A stretch of 64,000 nt of DNA, from assembly GCF_003315485.1 (NCBI RefSeq), contig NZ_QNSE01000009.1, positions 62,001-126,000 of the forward strand, in the 5' to 3' direction. Position numbers and translations under genes: made by a program. The stretch is from Marinomonas rhizomae (GTDB lineage Bacteria; Pseudomonadota; Gammaproteobacteria; Pseudomonadales; Marinomonadaceae). Below are positions 56,379 through 64,000 of the stretch, piece by piece (within the stretch, counting starts at the first letter, position 1; each line of letters opens with the position of its first letter). The notes beneath the pieces were generated by a model. It did no database searches. It was not told the DNA's origin and saw only the letters and a program-made list of their open reading frames with translations.

Positions 56379-56400
56379 GAGAATAATGTCGTAGCCATAA

Positions 56401-56435
56401 CTGCATTGAGTTTTTCCAGAACTTACTCAATGCAG
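56401..56435. terminator. Convergent-gene hairpin before mnmC
   Basis: An 11-bp perfect stem (CTGCATTGAGT at 56401-56411 with ACTCAATGCAG at 56425-56435) encloses a 13-nt loop, midway between two convergent genes. No T-run follows, but a second small dyad (AGTGTT/AACACT, 56436-56451) is adjacent. Likely a terminator or a boundary structure. Confidence 0.5.
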
Positions 56436-56473
56436 AGTGTTAAAAAACACTAGATTTAGGTTCTTGTGCTGAT

Positions 56474-58498
56474 TTAACGGCTTTGGCTGCGTTTTAGGTC
56501 ACGAATAATAAAGCGGCTTGGATGCAGTTGATAACTTATCTGTTGTTCTAAGGGAGAAGGGGTCCCAGTGATTAAGCTGGCAATGTAACTTCCACTTAAT
56601 GGTGTGGAAATAAGTCCTCTTGAACCGTGTCCTATATTGATGTAGAGCTGTTTTATAGGCTCTGCAATTTCATTACTTTGCCACTTAGCATTCTTAGTTA
56701 GGGTTGAGTAAGCTTGCTGATAAATGTCTTCCGACTGAATGGGCCCAACAATCGGTGTGTAATCCGGAACCGCGCATCTAAACGACACTCGTCCACCGCA
56801 GTCTTCACTGTTAAATGTTTCTTTTGGTAATAACAGTAGGCTTTCCAAAATCGCTAAATTGCGTTTATGCCCTTCTTCTCTTACTTGTTCATCCTGGTCT
56901 TTTAGGTCGTAAGTAGAGCCAAAATGTAGCAATCCATTTATCGAAGGTGAAACATAGCCAAATTCACAAAGAACCTTGTTGAAGTTTGTTTTGTCTGCAG
57001 GTTCACCAATGGCTATGCAAGCAGCCTTGGCTTTTTCAATATCAATAAACGAAACTTGACCGCGAATCGGATAGTCGGGTGTTGTTGGTGCTACACCTAA
57101 CGTTTTCGTGTCATTTGCGGTACATAATACAACATGCGAAAAGTGTGCTTTTTGATCGTCAAGTGGAGCTTGCTGGTGATTGGAGTGAGCTTTCCAGCCC
57201 ACTGTTTGGTCACCAGATTTAATAGCCGAGAGGCTTTCAAGTTTGGTATTTAAACAAACATGAATGTTTTTATGAGATAAAAGTGTCTCGCATAATTTTG
57301 TCAGTACAACCCATCCAGAAAGGGGCAAAAGCAAACTCGCTTCCCTGTCTTTTGAGGCTTGTAATATTGCTTCTGGATAGAGTTTTTCATCGAGCAGTTT
57401 TTGAAAGCGTCCGGCTTCTTTATCGTGTTTCGGAATTTGTATTAATCCGCAGGCGTCCCAGAATTTTTTGTTTTTATCTAAGTTGGAATATAAACGAGTT
57501 GCGTGCAAATAAGCCGATAAATAAAAACGATTCACTGGCGTATCCTGAGAGGCGAGTTTAGGGTAAAGCATGCCTTGTGGATTACCTGACGCACCGCCAG
57601 CGATGCAGTCGCCTTGCTCCCAGACTTCTACCTTTATACCTTGCTTGGCAAGAGCATGAGCGGTGTTGGCGCCAGCTAATCCAGCGCCGACGACTAAAAC
57701 TTTAGTGACTTCTGACGCCGTATCTTGGCGAAGGTTGAACCAAGATTGACCTTGGGACATGCGTTCAGTTAACAGTGTTGTTGCAGTATTAAGTTCGCCA
57801 ACAGACATTTCTCTTTTTTGACCAAAACCTTTTACTTTACGGACATCAAAGCCAACGTTTTTTAAACCTCTGCGTACAATGCCGGCAGCGGTGAAGGTGG
57901 AGAATGTCGTGCCTTGATGGCTAAGGCGGTGAATGTGTTTAAATAGCTCATCTGACCACATTTCTGGATTTTTACTTGGTGCAAAACCATCTAAAAACCA
58001 AGCATCAACGTCGGCATCTAGCGCCGCGAAACCGTCTTCTGCTTCACCAAACCAAAGTGTCAACTGGATTCGACCTTGTTCTAACTCAATGCGGTGGAAG
58101 CCGTGACAAACTTCAGGGTAGGCGTCAATTAGTTGCTGACTAAAGCGGCTTATAGATGGCCACATCTTTAAAGCATCGATTAGCATGCTCTTAGTCATTG
58201 GGTATTTTTCGACCGAGATAAAGTGTAATTGTTTATCGTTGGAGGCTTCGGTTAAAAAAGCCTGCCAAGCACATAAAAAATTCAATCCCGTACCAAAGCC
58301 TGTTTCAGCAATTACGAAAGCGCTTTTTTGTAAGGAGGCCCAGCGCTCTTGCAGTTGATTGTTTTTTAAAAAAACGTGGCGAGTTTCTTCTAGCCCTGAC
58401 TCTTTGTCAAAATAGACATCGTCAAACTGGTTGGAGTGAGGCGCGCCATCTTCACCCCAACTTAACGCAGGAGATTCTAATTGGTAACTAGTTAACAC
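56474..58498 (-). CDS. mnmC: Bifunctional tRNA mnm5s2U biosynthesis protein MnmC
   Basis: MnmC carries out the last two steps of 5-methylaminomethyl-2-thiouridine formation at the tRNA wobble base. The 674-residue protein has an N-terminal SAM methyltransferase domain (about 1-240; FDDVYFDKESGLEETRHVFL in parts, AETGFGTGLNFL, DAWFLDGFAPSKNPEMW) and a C-terminal FAD-dependent oxidase domain (about 265-674; VLVVGAGLAGANTAHALAK, GGASGNPQGMLYPKL). Full-length fusion. GTG start; the first 11 bases overlap the end of the cyclophilin gene. Confidence 0.96.
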   Translation of the reverse strand: MLTSYQLESPALSWGEDGAPHSNQFDDVYFDKESGLEETRHVFLKNNQLQERWASLQKSAFVIAETGFGTGLNFLCAWQAFLTEASNDKQLHFISVEKYPMTKSMLIDALKMWPSISRFSQQLIDAYPEVCHGFHRIELEQGRIQLTLWFGEAEDGFAALDADVDAWFLDGFAPSKNPEMWSDELFKHIHRLSHQGTTFSTFTAAGIVRRGLKNVGFDVRKVKGFGQKREMSVGELNTATTLLTERMSQGQSWFNLRQDTASEVTKVLVVGAGLAGANTAHALAKQGIKVEVWEQGDCIAGGASGNPQGMLYPKLASQDTPVNRFYLSAYLHATRLYSNLDKNKKFWDACGLIQIPKHDKEAGRFQKLLDEKLYPEAILQASKDREASLLLPLSGWVVLTKLCETLLSHKNIHVCLNTKLESLSAIKSGDQTVGWKAHSNHQQAPLDDQKAHFSHVVLCTANDTKTLGVAPTTPDYPIRGQVSFIDIEKAKAACIAIGEPADKTNFNKVLCEFGYVSPSINGLLHFGSTYDLKDQDEQVREEGHKRNLAILESLLLLPKETFNSEDCGGRVSFRCAVPDYTPIVGPIQSEDIYQQAYSTLTKNAKWQSNEIAEPIKQLYINIGHGSRGLISTPLSGSYIASLITGTPSPLEQQISYQLHPSRFIIRDLKRSQSR

Positions 58499-59039
58499 GC
58501 GTGATGCTCTCTATAATAACGGGTGTTTTAGGGACATTTTTGTACGGGCCAACTGTAGAGGTTGGTACAGCAGAGATGGCATCAACGATATCCATACCTG
58601 AAACAACGTTTCCAAAAACAGTGTAGCCGGCCGCACCTCGGGCACCGTCGTTCAAAAAGGTGTTATCAACTTGATTGATAAAGAACTGCGATGTGGCGCT
58701 GTTCGGATCTTGTGTGCGAGCCATGGCAAGTGTGCCACGATTATTGGCCAAGCCATTATCACCTTCATAGGCAACGGCTTGATGGGTTGTTTTTCGTTCT
58801 AGGTCTTTCGTAAAGCCACCGCCCTGAACCATAAAGCCACGGATTACACGATGGAAAATCGTACCGTTATAAAAGCCTTCATCAGCGTATCGAAGAAAGT
58901 TAGCAACAGATTTTGGTGCGGCTTCATCATTTAGATCGACTCTAATCGTACCTTGATTGGTTAAAATATCGACTTCTGCTGCGTTGATTTGTGAGCAAAG
59001 AGCGAGCAGTGCTAAGCTAGTGATAAGAGATTTACGCAT
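58488..59039 (-). CDS. ppiA: Periplasmic peptidyl-prolyl cis-trans isomerase (cyclophilin, PpiA-like)
   Basis: This 183-residue cyclophilin has a signal peptide (MRKSLITSLALLALCSQINA, cleavage near Ala20-Ala21) and the catalytic core FLRYADEGFYNGTIFHRVI, FMVQGGGF, LAMARTQDPNSATSQFFIN, so it should assist protein folding in the periplasm. It also resembles the cytoplasmic PpiB type, but the signal peptide decides. AAGGAAG lies ahead of the ATG. Confidence 0.92.
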   Translation of the reverse strand: MRKSLITSLALLALCSQINAAEVDILTNQGTIRVDLNDEAAPKSVANFLRYADEGFYNGTIFHRVIRGFMVQGGGFTKDLERKTTHQAVAYEGDNGLANNRGTLAMARTQDPNSATSQFFINQVDNTFLNDGARGAAGYTVFGNVVSGMDIVDAISAVPTSTVGPYKNVPKTPVIIESITRVN

Positions 59040-59130
59040 AGTGCTACTTCCTTATTAAATGTATGGGCAATAATATTAGTTGTATCGTGGCGTTCCAAGA
59101 CGTCGTGTTAATTTACCGGAGAGAAAGCAA

Positions 59131-59412
59131 ATGCGAACTGCTGCCGTAGAAATTGAATATTGTACCTTATGTCGATGGATGTTGCGTGCATCTTGGTTAT
59201 CTCAAGAGCTGTTAATGACATTTGATGACGATATAAAAAGTGTTACCTTGATACCAACTCAGGGTGGGATTTTTAAAGTAAGGGTGAACGGCCAAGAAAT
59301 TTGGTGCCGAAAAAAAGAAGATGGTTTTCCCGAAGCAAAAGTACTAAAGCAGCGAATGAGAGATGTGATCGACCCTGCGCGAGATCTTGGACATTCAGAT
59401 GTGAAAAAATAA
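59131..59412 (+). CDS. SelT/SelW/SelH (Rdx) family protein
   Basis: The 93-residue product has the thioredoxin-like Rdx core: VEIEYCTLCRWMLRASWLSQELL near the N-terminus, with CTLC (Cys11, Cys14) in place of the CxxU of selenoproteins, and IWCRKKEDGFPEAKVLKQR near the C-terminus. A redox or protein-thiol role is assumed for the family; no substrate is known. The ATG at 59131 with GGAGAG ahead gives the standard length; the frame is open to 59080. Confidence 0.88.
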   Translation: MRTAAVEIEYCTLCRWMLRASWLSQELLMTFDDDIKSVTLIPTQGGIFKVRVNGQEIWCRKKEDGFPEAKVLKQRMRDVIDPARDLGHSDVKK

Positions 59413-59440
59413 AAAATGCCGCTTTATGGAGCGGCATTTT
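59413..59440. terminator. Strong bidirectional terminator
   Basis: AAAATGCCGCT (59413-59423) and AGCGGCATTTT (59430-59440) form an 11-bp perfect stem with a TTATGG loop and A/T tracts on both sides. It serves both the rightward SelW-like gene and the leftward yciB-yciI transcript. Confidence 0.92.
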
Positions 59441-59461
59441 ATTAAGTCTTGTTTGGTTCAA

Positions 59462-59764
59462 TTAGTTCGGGAATACTTGTTTGAACGGCTTAACGGTAAC
59501 GTTTTTATAAACGCCTGCTGCAACATAAGGGTCTGCGTCTGCCCAAGATTTTGCTTCCTCAATGCTTGAAAACTCGGCAATAACCACACTGCCACTAAAC
59601 CCAGCATCGCCTGGATTATCGGAATCAATAGTTGGGTTTGGTCCGGCTAAAACTAAGCGGCCTTCGTCTTGCAAGGCTTCTAGGCGACCCAGATGGGCCG
59701 GACGAGCTTGTTGGCGAGCGCTAAGGCTGTTTGCTACATCTTCACCAATAATAGAGTAAAGCAT
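59462..59764 (-). CDS. yciI: YciI family protein
   Basis: The 100-residue protein closely follows E. coli YciI ([40 protein letters not shown]), a small dimeric alpha-beta protein of the ferredoxin-like superfamily with a conserved His-Asp pair and no proven reaction. The ATG at 59764 was chosen because AAGGA is six bases ahead and it starts MLYSII like the family; an ATG two codons upstream sits directly on the ribosome site. Confidence 0.93.
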   Translation of the reverse strand: MLYSIIGEDVANSLSARQQARPAHLGRLEALQDEGRLVLAGPNPTIDSDNPGDAGFSGSVVIAEFSSIEEAKSWADADPYVAAGVYKNVTVKPFKQVFPN

Positions 59765-59766
59765 TG

Positions 59767-60303
59767 TCATTCCTTATTTTGTAAATACGATGATAAATAA
59801 ATGCCTTGTAATATAATAAATACAATGGTCATTCCTAGTAAACCGAACAACTTAAAGTCTACCCAAATTTCTTCACTATATGAAAACGCAACATATAAAT
59901 TGCTAACACCAGAGACAATAAAAAAGCCAACCCATGCAAGGTTCAAAGTGCGCCATACTTTAAATGGTAGATCTAATTTATCGCCCATCATGCGTTGAAT
60001 GATGTTTTTGTCGCCGATGAATTGACTACCTAAAAAGGCGATGGCAAACAAACCATTTACAATTGTTGGTTTCCATTTAATAAAATCACCATCTCCAAGA
60101 AGAACGGTAGCGCCACCTAGTAACACGACTAATACTAGAGAAACTAAGTGCATTTTCTCGATAGTTCTGTTCTTAAACCAAGTAAAGCCTACTTGAATAA
60201 TAGTGGCAGGAATCAAAAATGCGGTTGCAAGAATAATATTCCCTGTCATTTTATAAACGATAAAGAAGATAACAATAGGCAGGAAGTCGAACAATATTTT
60301 CAT
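59767..60303 (-). CDS. yciB: Inner membrane septation protein YciB
   Basis: The 178-residue protein has five hydrophobic helices and YciB/IspZ-type motifs ([38 protein letters not shown]). YciB contributes to envelope integrity and septation in enterobacteria. It is followed 2 nt later by yciI, the same neighbours as in E. coli. Its upstream region is the inverted-repeat element at 60341-60631. Confidence 0.94.
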   Translation of the reverse strand: MKILFDFLPIVIFFIVYKMTGNIILATAFLIPATIIQVGFTWFKNRTIEKMHLVSLVLVVLLGGATVLLGDGDFIKWKPTIVNGLFAIAFLGSQFIGDKNIIQRMMGDKLDLPFKVWRTLNLAWVGFFIVSGVSNLYVAFSYSEEIWVDFKLFGLLGMTIVFIILQGIYLSSYLQNKE

Positions 60304-60340
60304 ATAAAAAAACCCAGTGAATGTATACTAAAATGTATGT

Positions 60341-60631
60341 ATGCTGGTTGAGGGAAGGTGCTAATAAGTCCTCTTGCCTCAGCATGTAGATAAAAGCCTG
60401 TTATTCGAGGCGAGTACCGAATGTGAATAGTGGTTCTATTATCGAGGTTCTCAACAAAGAATACAGACTTCTAGATCATGCCCTACGGGTCTTTCAGAGA
60501 AAACGCCACATGTCGTTGCGACTCTTTGAAAGGCACCTACATTACTTCAGCGTCGCGTCTTATTTGACGGTTTCTCTGAAAGACTGAGGCTTAGTAGACT
60601 TATTCGCATCTTCCCTTATGATAACCACCAT
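60341..60631. repeat. Large branched inverted-repeat element between yciB and rnm
   Basis: The outer arms 60341-60382 and 60584-60631 are imperfect inverted copies. About 35 of the 42 left-arm bases pair, with blocks ATGcTGGTT, GGGAAG, AATAAGTC and GCCTCAG. Inside, two further foldbacks appear: 60383-60480 (CATG/CATG, AGCCTGTTATTC with GAATACAGACT, AATAG/CTATT) and 60489-60584 (GTCTTTCAGAGAAA with TTTCTCTGAAAGAC, 14 bp perfect). The whole gives a three-way, Y-shaped fold that fills the 351-nt gap. No reading frame or clear target duplication is seen. It could be a MITE-like element or a structured RNA leader. Confidence 0.75.
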
Positions 60632-60654
60632 TCCTTTTAAAGAACAGTCAATCT

Positions 60655-61506
60655 ATGCCTGAAGCAGCAAGTTATCGAAAAGTCGATTTACACACACACT
60701 CTACTCGTTCGGACGGTCGTTTTTCGCCGACTGAACTGGTAGACCTTGCAGTAGAGCAGGGCGTTTCTCTATTTGCACTCACTGATCATGATACGCTAGA
60801 TGGCATTACTGAAGCTAGTCAGCGTGCTGCCGAGCATGAGCTTAGCTTTATTCATGGTGTTGAATTGTCGACTCAGTGGAATGGTGTTCCTCTACATATG
60901 GTGGCTTTAAACTTCTCTTTAGATAACACCGCTTTGTTGTCTATTGTTGGCAAAAATCAGGCAATCCGTCTTGATCGAGCACGACGCATCGCGGACTTAT
61001 TGGTTAAACAGGGTTTACCTGATTTATTTGATGAAGCTGTTGAGTTAGCTGGTGAGAGTCAACTTGGCCGACCACATTTTGCTACCTTATTGGTGGAAAA
61101 AGGCTTTGTAAAAGATGCCAATAAGGCGTTTGATCGCTATCTAGGGAATAAAAAATTAGGTCAGTTACGGGATGTTTGGCCAGAACTAGAAGACGTATTG
61201 ACTGCGCTTTCCGGTCAGAATATTGAACTGGTTTTAGCGCATCCTAAGCGCTACCCTTTAACGGTTACAAAGTTAAAACGCTTATTAGGTGACTTTAAAA
61301 AATGGGGTGGAACTGGGCTCGAAGTGGTCTCAGGAAATGAGCGCCCTGATAGTGTTCGTTTGCTTGAGCGCTTATCCAGAGAATTTAATTTAAAGGCATC
61401 GGTAGGAAGTGATTATCATGGGCCGTTTGGTCCGTGGATGCAGGTTGGTAAGTTTACGCAAATACATGAGAGTGAAGTAGATTTAGTATGGAAAACTTGG
61501 AAATAG
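60655..61506 (+). CDS. rnm: PHP-domain 5'-3' exoribonuclease RNase AM
   Basis: The 283-residue PHP protein (YciV/TrpH family) has metal-binding motifs VDLHTHSTRSDG, LTDHDTLDG, FIHGVELS, RPHFA, LAHPKRY and GSDYHGP. The E. coli homologue RNase AM shortens 5' ends of RNAs, including rRNA. It heads the rnm-yciO pair, the same order as in enterobacteria. The 351-nt region upstream is occupied by a branched inverted repeat. Confidence 0.93.
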   Translation: MPEAASYRKVDLHTHSTRSDGRFSPTELVDLAVEQGVSLFALTDHDTLDGITEASQRAAEHELSFIHGVELSTQWNGVPLHMVALNFSLDNTALLSIVGKNQAIRLDRARRIADLLVKQGLPDLFDEAVELAGESQLGRPHFATLLVEKGFVKDANKAFDRYLGNKKLGQLRDVWPELEDVLTALSGQNIELVLAHPKRYPLTVTKLKRLLGDFKKWGGTGLEVVSGNERPDSVRLLERLSREFNLKASVGSDYHGPFGPWMQVGKFTQIHESEVDLVWKTWK

Positions 61507-61575
61507 TTCGGCTGATTTCTAAGATGTTTTGAATTCGTTAGTGTTATTGTTGTTATATTTTTAGTGGAGAGCAGG

Positions 61576-62196
61576 TTGAGCCAATTTTTTCAGATACACC
61601 CAGAAAACCCTCAAACGCGTTTAGTAAAGCAAGCCGCTGAAGTGATTCGTAATGGTGGTGTGATTGCGTATCCGACAGACTGTGGTTATTCACTTGGCTG
61701 TCATTTGGGCGACAAAGAGGCGCTGGATCGAATTCGTGTTATTCGTCGTCTGGATGATAAACATAACTTTACTCTTGTGTGTCGGGATTTGTCTGAAATA
61801 TCAACTTACGCGAGATTTGATAATCGCCTATATCGCTTGTTAAAGAATAATACACCTGGCCCTTATACCTTCATCTTTAATGCCACCTCTGAGGTGCCGA
61901 GACGATTATTACACCCCAAAAGAAAGACAATTGGTATTCGTGTTCCAAATAACAATATAGTATCTGCGTTATTGGAGGAGTTAGGGGAACCTATTATGAG
62001 TGTTTCTCTTATTTTGCCAGGGGAAACGGAGCCCATGACAGACCCTTATGATATTCGCGATACGTTAGAACATGCGCTAGATTTAGTTATTGATGGAGGC
62101 TTTTGTGGGTTACAGCCGACAACAGTCGTTAGAATGGAGGCGGATAATATCGATGTTGTACGTGTTGGTGCAGGTGATCCAGCCCCCTTTCTGTAA
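61576..62196 (+). CDS. yciO: YciO, Sua5/YrdC family protein
   Basis: The 206-residue product matches E. coli YciO in length and sequence (SQFFQIHPENPQTRLVKQA, GGVIAYPTDCGYSLGC, HNFTLVCRDLSE, PRRLLHPKRKTIGIRVP). The family is related to L-threonylcarbamoyladenylate synthase and has the KRxxR-SxN-like RNA-binding region. The TTG at 61576 is chosen because GGAGAG lies five bases upstream and it gives the family N-terminus; a GTG at 61564 is in frame. Confidence 0.92.
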   Translation: MSQFFQIHPENPQTRLVKQAAEVIRNGGVIAYPTDCGYSLGCHLGDKEALDRIRVIRRLDDKHNFTLVCRDLSEISTYARFDNRLYRLLKNNTPGPYTFIFNATSEVPRRLLHPKRKTIGIRVPNNNIVSALLEELGEPIMSVSLILPGETEPMTDPYDIRDTLEHALDLVIDGGFCGLQPTTVVRMEADNIDVVRVGAGDPAPFL

Positions 62197-62212
62197 AATC
62201 TTTAATATTCAG

Positions 62213-62243
62213 CTGTCAAGGCCCATACTGTCTGGCCTATAAT
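62213..62243 (+). promoter_or_regulatory. Possible sigma-70 promoter for rluB
   Basis: A perfect TATAAT (62238-62243) lies 69 nt before the rluB ATG, with CTGTCA (62213-62218) 19 nt upstream as a weak -35 box. Confidence 0.4.
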
Positions 62244-62311
62244 GCTAAAAATGATTAATTAATATTACTAAAACTGGGTTGCTGAGAAGCATTCCCTCTA
62301 AGAGGTTCGTA

Positions 62312-63214
62312 ATGGACGAGAAGTTACAAAAAGTATTAGCAAGAGCGGGTCAGGGTTCACGTCGTGAAATGGAAACTCGCATTCGTGAAGGTCGAGTGTT
62401 GGTTAATGGCGAGGTAGCTACATTAGGTGACCGCGTAAGTATCAAAGATACGATCACAATAGACGGTTATTCTATTATTGCTACGGAAGCTGGTGAAAAC
62501 CGCCGCGTTATTATTTATAACAAACCAGAAGGTGAAGTGTGTACTCGTAAAGACCCTGAAGGTCGACCTACTGTGTTTGATAAATTGCCAAAACTTCGTG
62601 GAGAGCGTTGGATTGCGGTTGGCCGTTTGGATATCAATACGTCGGGTTTGTTGCTTTTTACCACCGATGGTGAATTGGCAAATCGATTAATGCACCCTTC
62701 AACAGAAATAGACCGTGAATATCTTGTCCGTGTGATGGGAGAAGTCACTGATGATAATCTCGCAGCGTTGAAAAAAGGCGTGATTTTAGACGATGGTGTT
62801 GCCAAGTTTACTGACATTGTGGATGGCGGTGGTGAAGGTATTAACCGTTGGTTCTATGTTTGCTTGATGGAGGGGCGTAACCGTGAGGTTCGTCGTCTTT
62901 GGGAGTCACAAGGTGTAAAAGTTAATCGCCTGAAACGTGTTCGCTTTGGTCCTGTATTTTTGCCGTCAAAGGCAAAAGTTGGCCGTTGGGTGGAAATGGA
63001 AGACACAGATGTTAACTCTCTGTGTGCCATGGTTGATCTTAAGTTGTCGGAATTGACACCAAAAACCCAGCAAGAAAAATTGGAATTAAAGCGTCATAAA
63101 AATAAAGCCACAGCGGGTGGTGCCCGCCGCTCACCACCTAAAGGTTTTGATTGGCAGAGCAATGATAAGCCTGAATTTAAACCTAAAAAACCAGGTAAAA
63201 GATCGTTTCGTTAA
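62312..63214 (+). CDS. rluB: 23S rRNA pseudouridine synthase RluB
   Basis: RluB makes pseudouridine 2605 in 23S rRNA. The 300-residue protein has an N-terminal S4 RNA-binding domain ([21 protein letters not shown] in parts), the RsuA-type catalytic motif [17 protein letters not shown] with its aspartate, and a C-terminal Lys/Pro-rich tail. ATG 62312 with AAGAGG ahead; an upstream in-frame start at 62279 would add a non-family lead. Confidence 0.94.
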   Translation: MDEKLQKVLARAGQGSRREMETRIREGRVLVNGEVATLGDRVSIKDTITIDGYSIIATEAGENRRVIIYNKPEGEVCTRKDPEGRPTVFDKLPKLRGERWIAVGRLDINTSGLLLFTTDGELANRLMHPSTEIDREYLVRVMGEVTDDNLAALKKGVILDDGVAKFTDIVDGGGEGINRWFYVCLMEGRNREVRRLWESQGVKVNRLKRVRFGPVFLPSKAKVGRWVEMEDTDVNSLCAMVDLKLSELTPKTQQEKLELKRHKNKATAGGARRSPPKGFDWQSNDKPEFKPKKPGKRSFR

Positions 63215-63243
63215 GATGAAAACTGCTTAGGAGTTGTAGAAGC

Positions 63244-63699
63244 ATGGTTCGCTGGATAATTGCATTTATTGTTGTCTTGTTCGTAGGTTTTTTTGTATAC
63301 GTCTCAATAAGTAATAAATCACCTGAAGGGCTTGGTGTTAACGATGGTGAGCTATTGCCTTGTCCTTCGTCACCGAACTGTGTATCGACCCAATCTTCTC
63401 CAGAAGATACAGAGCATTACGCTGAACCAATAGTCTATACTGGCGACCGTATGAAGACTCAATTGTTGATAGAGTCTTCCATTTTAAACAAGGGAAATGC
63501 TCACTTGGTTAGTAGTACATTGGGTTATGTTCACTTTGAAATAAAAAGTTCTTTGGTTGGCTACATTGATGATGTTGAATTTTATCTACCGGCTGCCGAC
63601 AGTGTCGTGCATGTGCGTTCTGCTTCTCGAGTCGGCTATTCTGATTTTGGTATTAACCGCAAGAGAATTAGACAAATTCAAAATCTTCTAGTAGATTGA
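63244..63699 (+). CDS. DUF1499 family membrane-anchored protein
   Basis: The 151-residue product has an N-terminal hydrophobic anchor (WIIAFIVVLFVGFFVYV) and a DUF1499 domain with the cysteine motif LPCPSSPNCVS, YVHFEIKSSLVGYIDDVEFYL (in parts) and RSASRVGYSDFGINRKRI. The function of the family is not established. GGAG (63231-63234) is about nine bases ahead of the ATG. Confidence 0.9.
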   Translation: MVRWIIAFIVVLFVGFFVYVSISNKSPEGLGVNDGELLPCPSSPNCVSTQSSPEDTEHYAEPIVYTGDRMKTQLLIESSILNKGNAHLVSSTLGYVHFEIKSSLVGYIDDVEFYLPAADSVVHVRSASRVGYSDFGINRKRIRQIQNLLVD

Positions 63700-63779
63700 T
63701 TTTAAAAGAGTTGATCTGATATCTACAGGCTTTATAAATTATTCAAACTAAAATGATTACAACTGGACGAGGATTGCCC

Positions 63780-64000
63780 ATGAGCATAGATGACAACAGA
63801 ACCATTTTGATTGTTGAAGACGATGAGCGTTTGGCATTACTCACTCAAGAGTATCTGCAGAAAAATGGTTTCATAGTTGGAATCGAGCCAGATGGGCGCA
63901 AAGCCATTTCTCGCATTGTTGATGAGCAACCGTCTTTGGTGATTCTGGATCTTATGTTGCCCGGTGCTGATGGCTTTACTGTGTGTCGAAGTGTTCGTAA
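63780..64000 (+). CDS. Two-component response regulator, 5' part only
   Basis: The first 73 residues are visible before the window ends. They form the start of a receiver domain: acidic VEDDERLALL, phospho-acceptor Asp in VILDLMLPGADG (about Asp55) and VCRSVR. The MLPG-DG pattern suggests the OmpR/PhoB class, possibly RstA-like, but the DNA-binding domain is not in view. GAGGA lies about eight bases before the ATG. Confidence 0.9.
   Translation, partial: MSIDDNRTILIVEDDERLALLTQEYLQKNGFIVGIEPDGRKAISRIVDEQPSLVILDLMLPGADGFTVCRSVR

Overview
The window looks like chromosomal DNA of a marine gammaproteobacterium, most likely Marinomonas or a close Oceanospirillales relative. The moderate-to-low G+C and the gene orders fit: a bio operon beside comF, a Pseudomonas/Vibrio-type polar flagellar and chemotaxis supercluster running into ccm genes, then zipA-ligA, then yciI-yciB facing rnm-yciO-rluB. 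The genus is inferred from protein resemblance and gene order, not from a database search. Genes are packed tightly, often with 1-17 nt overlaps and GTG or TTG starts. I see no rRNA, tRNA, insertion sequence, prophage or CRISPR array.

Layout. 1-893: 3' part of a methyl-accepting chemotaxis protein. 983-7737: biotin region, with comF-bioA leftward and bioB-F-H-C-D rightward; a BirA-like operator overlaps the bioB promoter inside the 5' end of comF. 7898-10870: flagellar regulators, namely an AAA+-less FleQ-like protein, FleS and FleR. 10960-22564: fliEFGHIJ followed by two unassigned large proteins and an HsbA/HsbR-like partner-switching pair. 22618-29678: fliKLMNOPQR-flhB, preceded by a good sigma-54 promoter. 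29716-42887: flhA, flhF, fliA, cheYZAB, motCD, parC, parP, cheW and a DUF2802 gene. The flhG/fleN gene that normally sits between flhF and fliA is absent. 42878-44775 (minus): a FlhB-C-terminus-like protein and a second FliK-like protein, with a candidate FliA promoter that overlaps the ccmA start codon. 44938-51640: complete cytochrome c maturation operon ccmABCDEFGHI, including a 58-aa ccmD. 51706-64000: zipA, ligA, yheU-like, cysE, an unknown gene, mnmC, a periplasmic cyclophilin, a SelW-like protein, yciI, yciB, rnm, yciO, rluB, a DUF1499 gene and the start of a response regulator.

How the genes work together. The centre of the window encodes almost everything needed for the basal body, export gate, switch, stators, chemotaxis core and sigma-28. 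A FleSR two-component system and sigma-54/sigma-28 promoters probably control the later tiers. The ccm genes equip c-type cytochromes for respiration. The bio genes make biotin from malonyl-ACP methyl ester onward.

Most unusual points: (1) FleQ reduced to its N-terminal and Fis-type DNA-binding parts, together with loss of FleN, its known AAA+-binding antagonist, from its usual site; (2) a CheA whose P2 region is a disordered linker with four copies of a motif resembling the CheY-binding peptides of FliM and CheZ; (3) a 290-bp branched inverted-repeat element filling the yciB-rnm gap; (4) a partner-switching module with two unrecognised large proteins inside the fliE operon.
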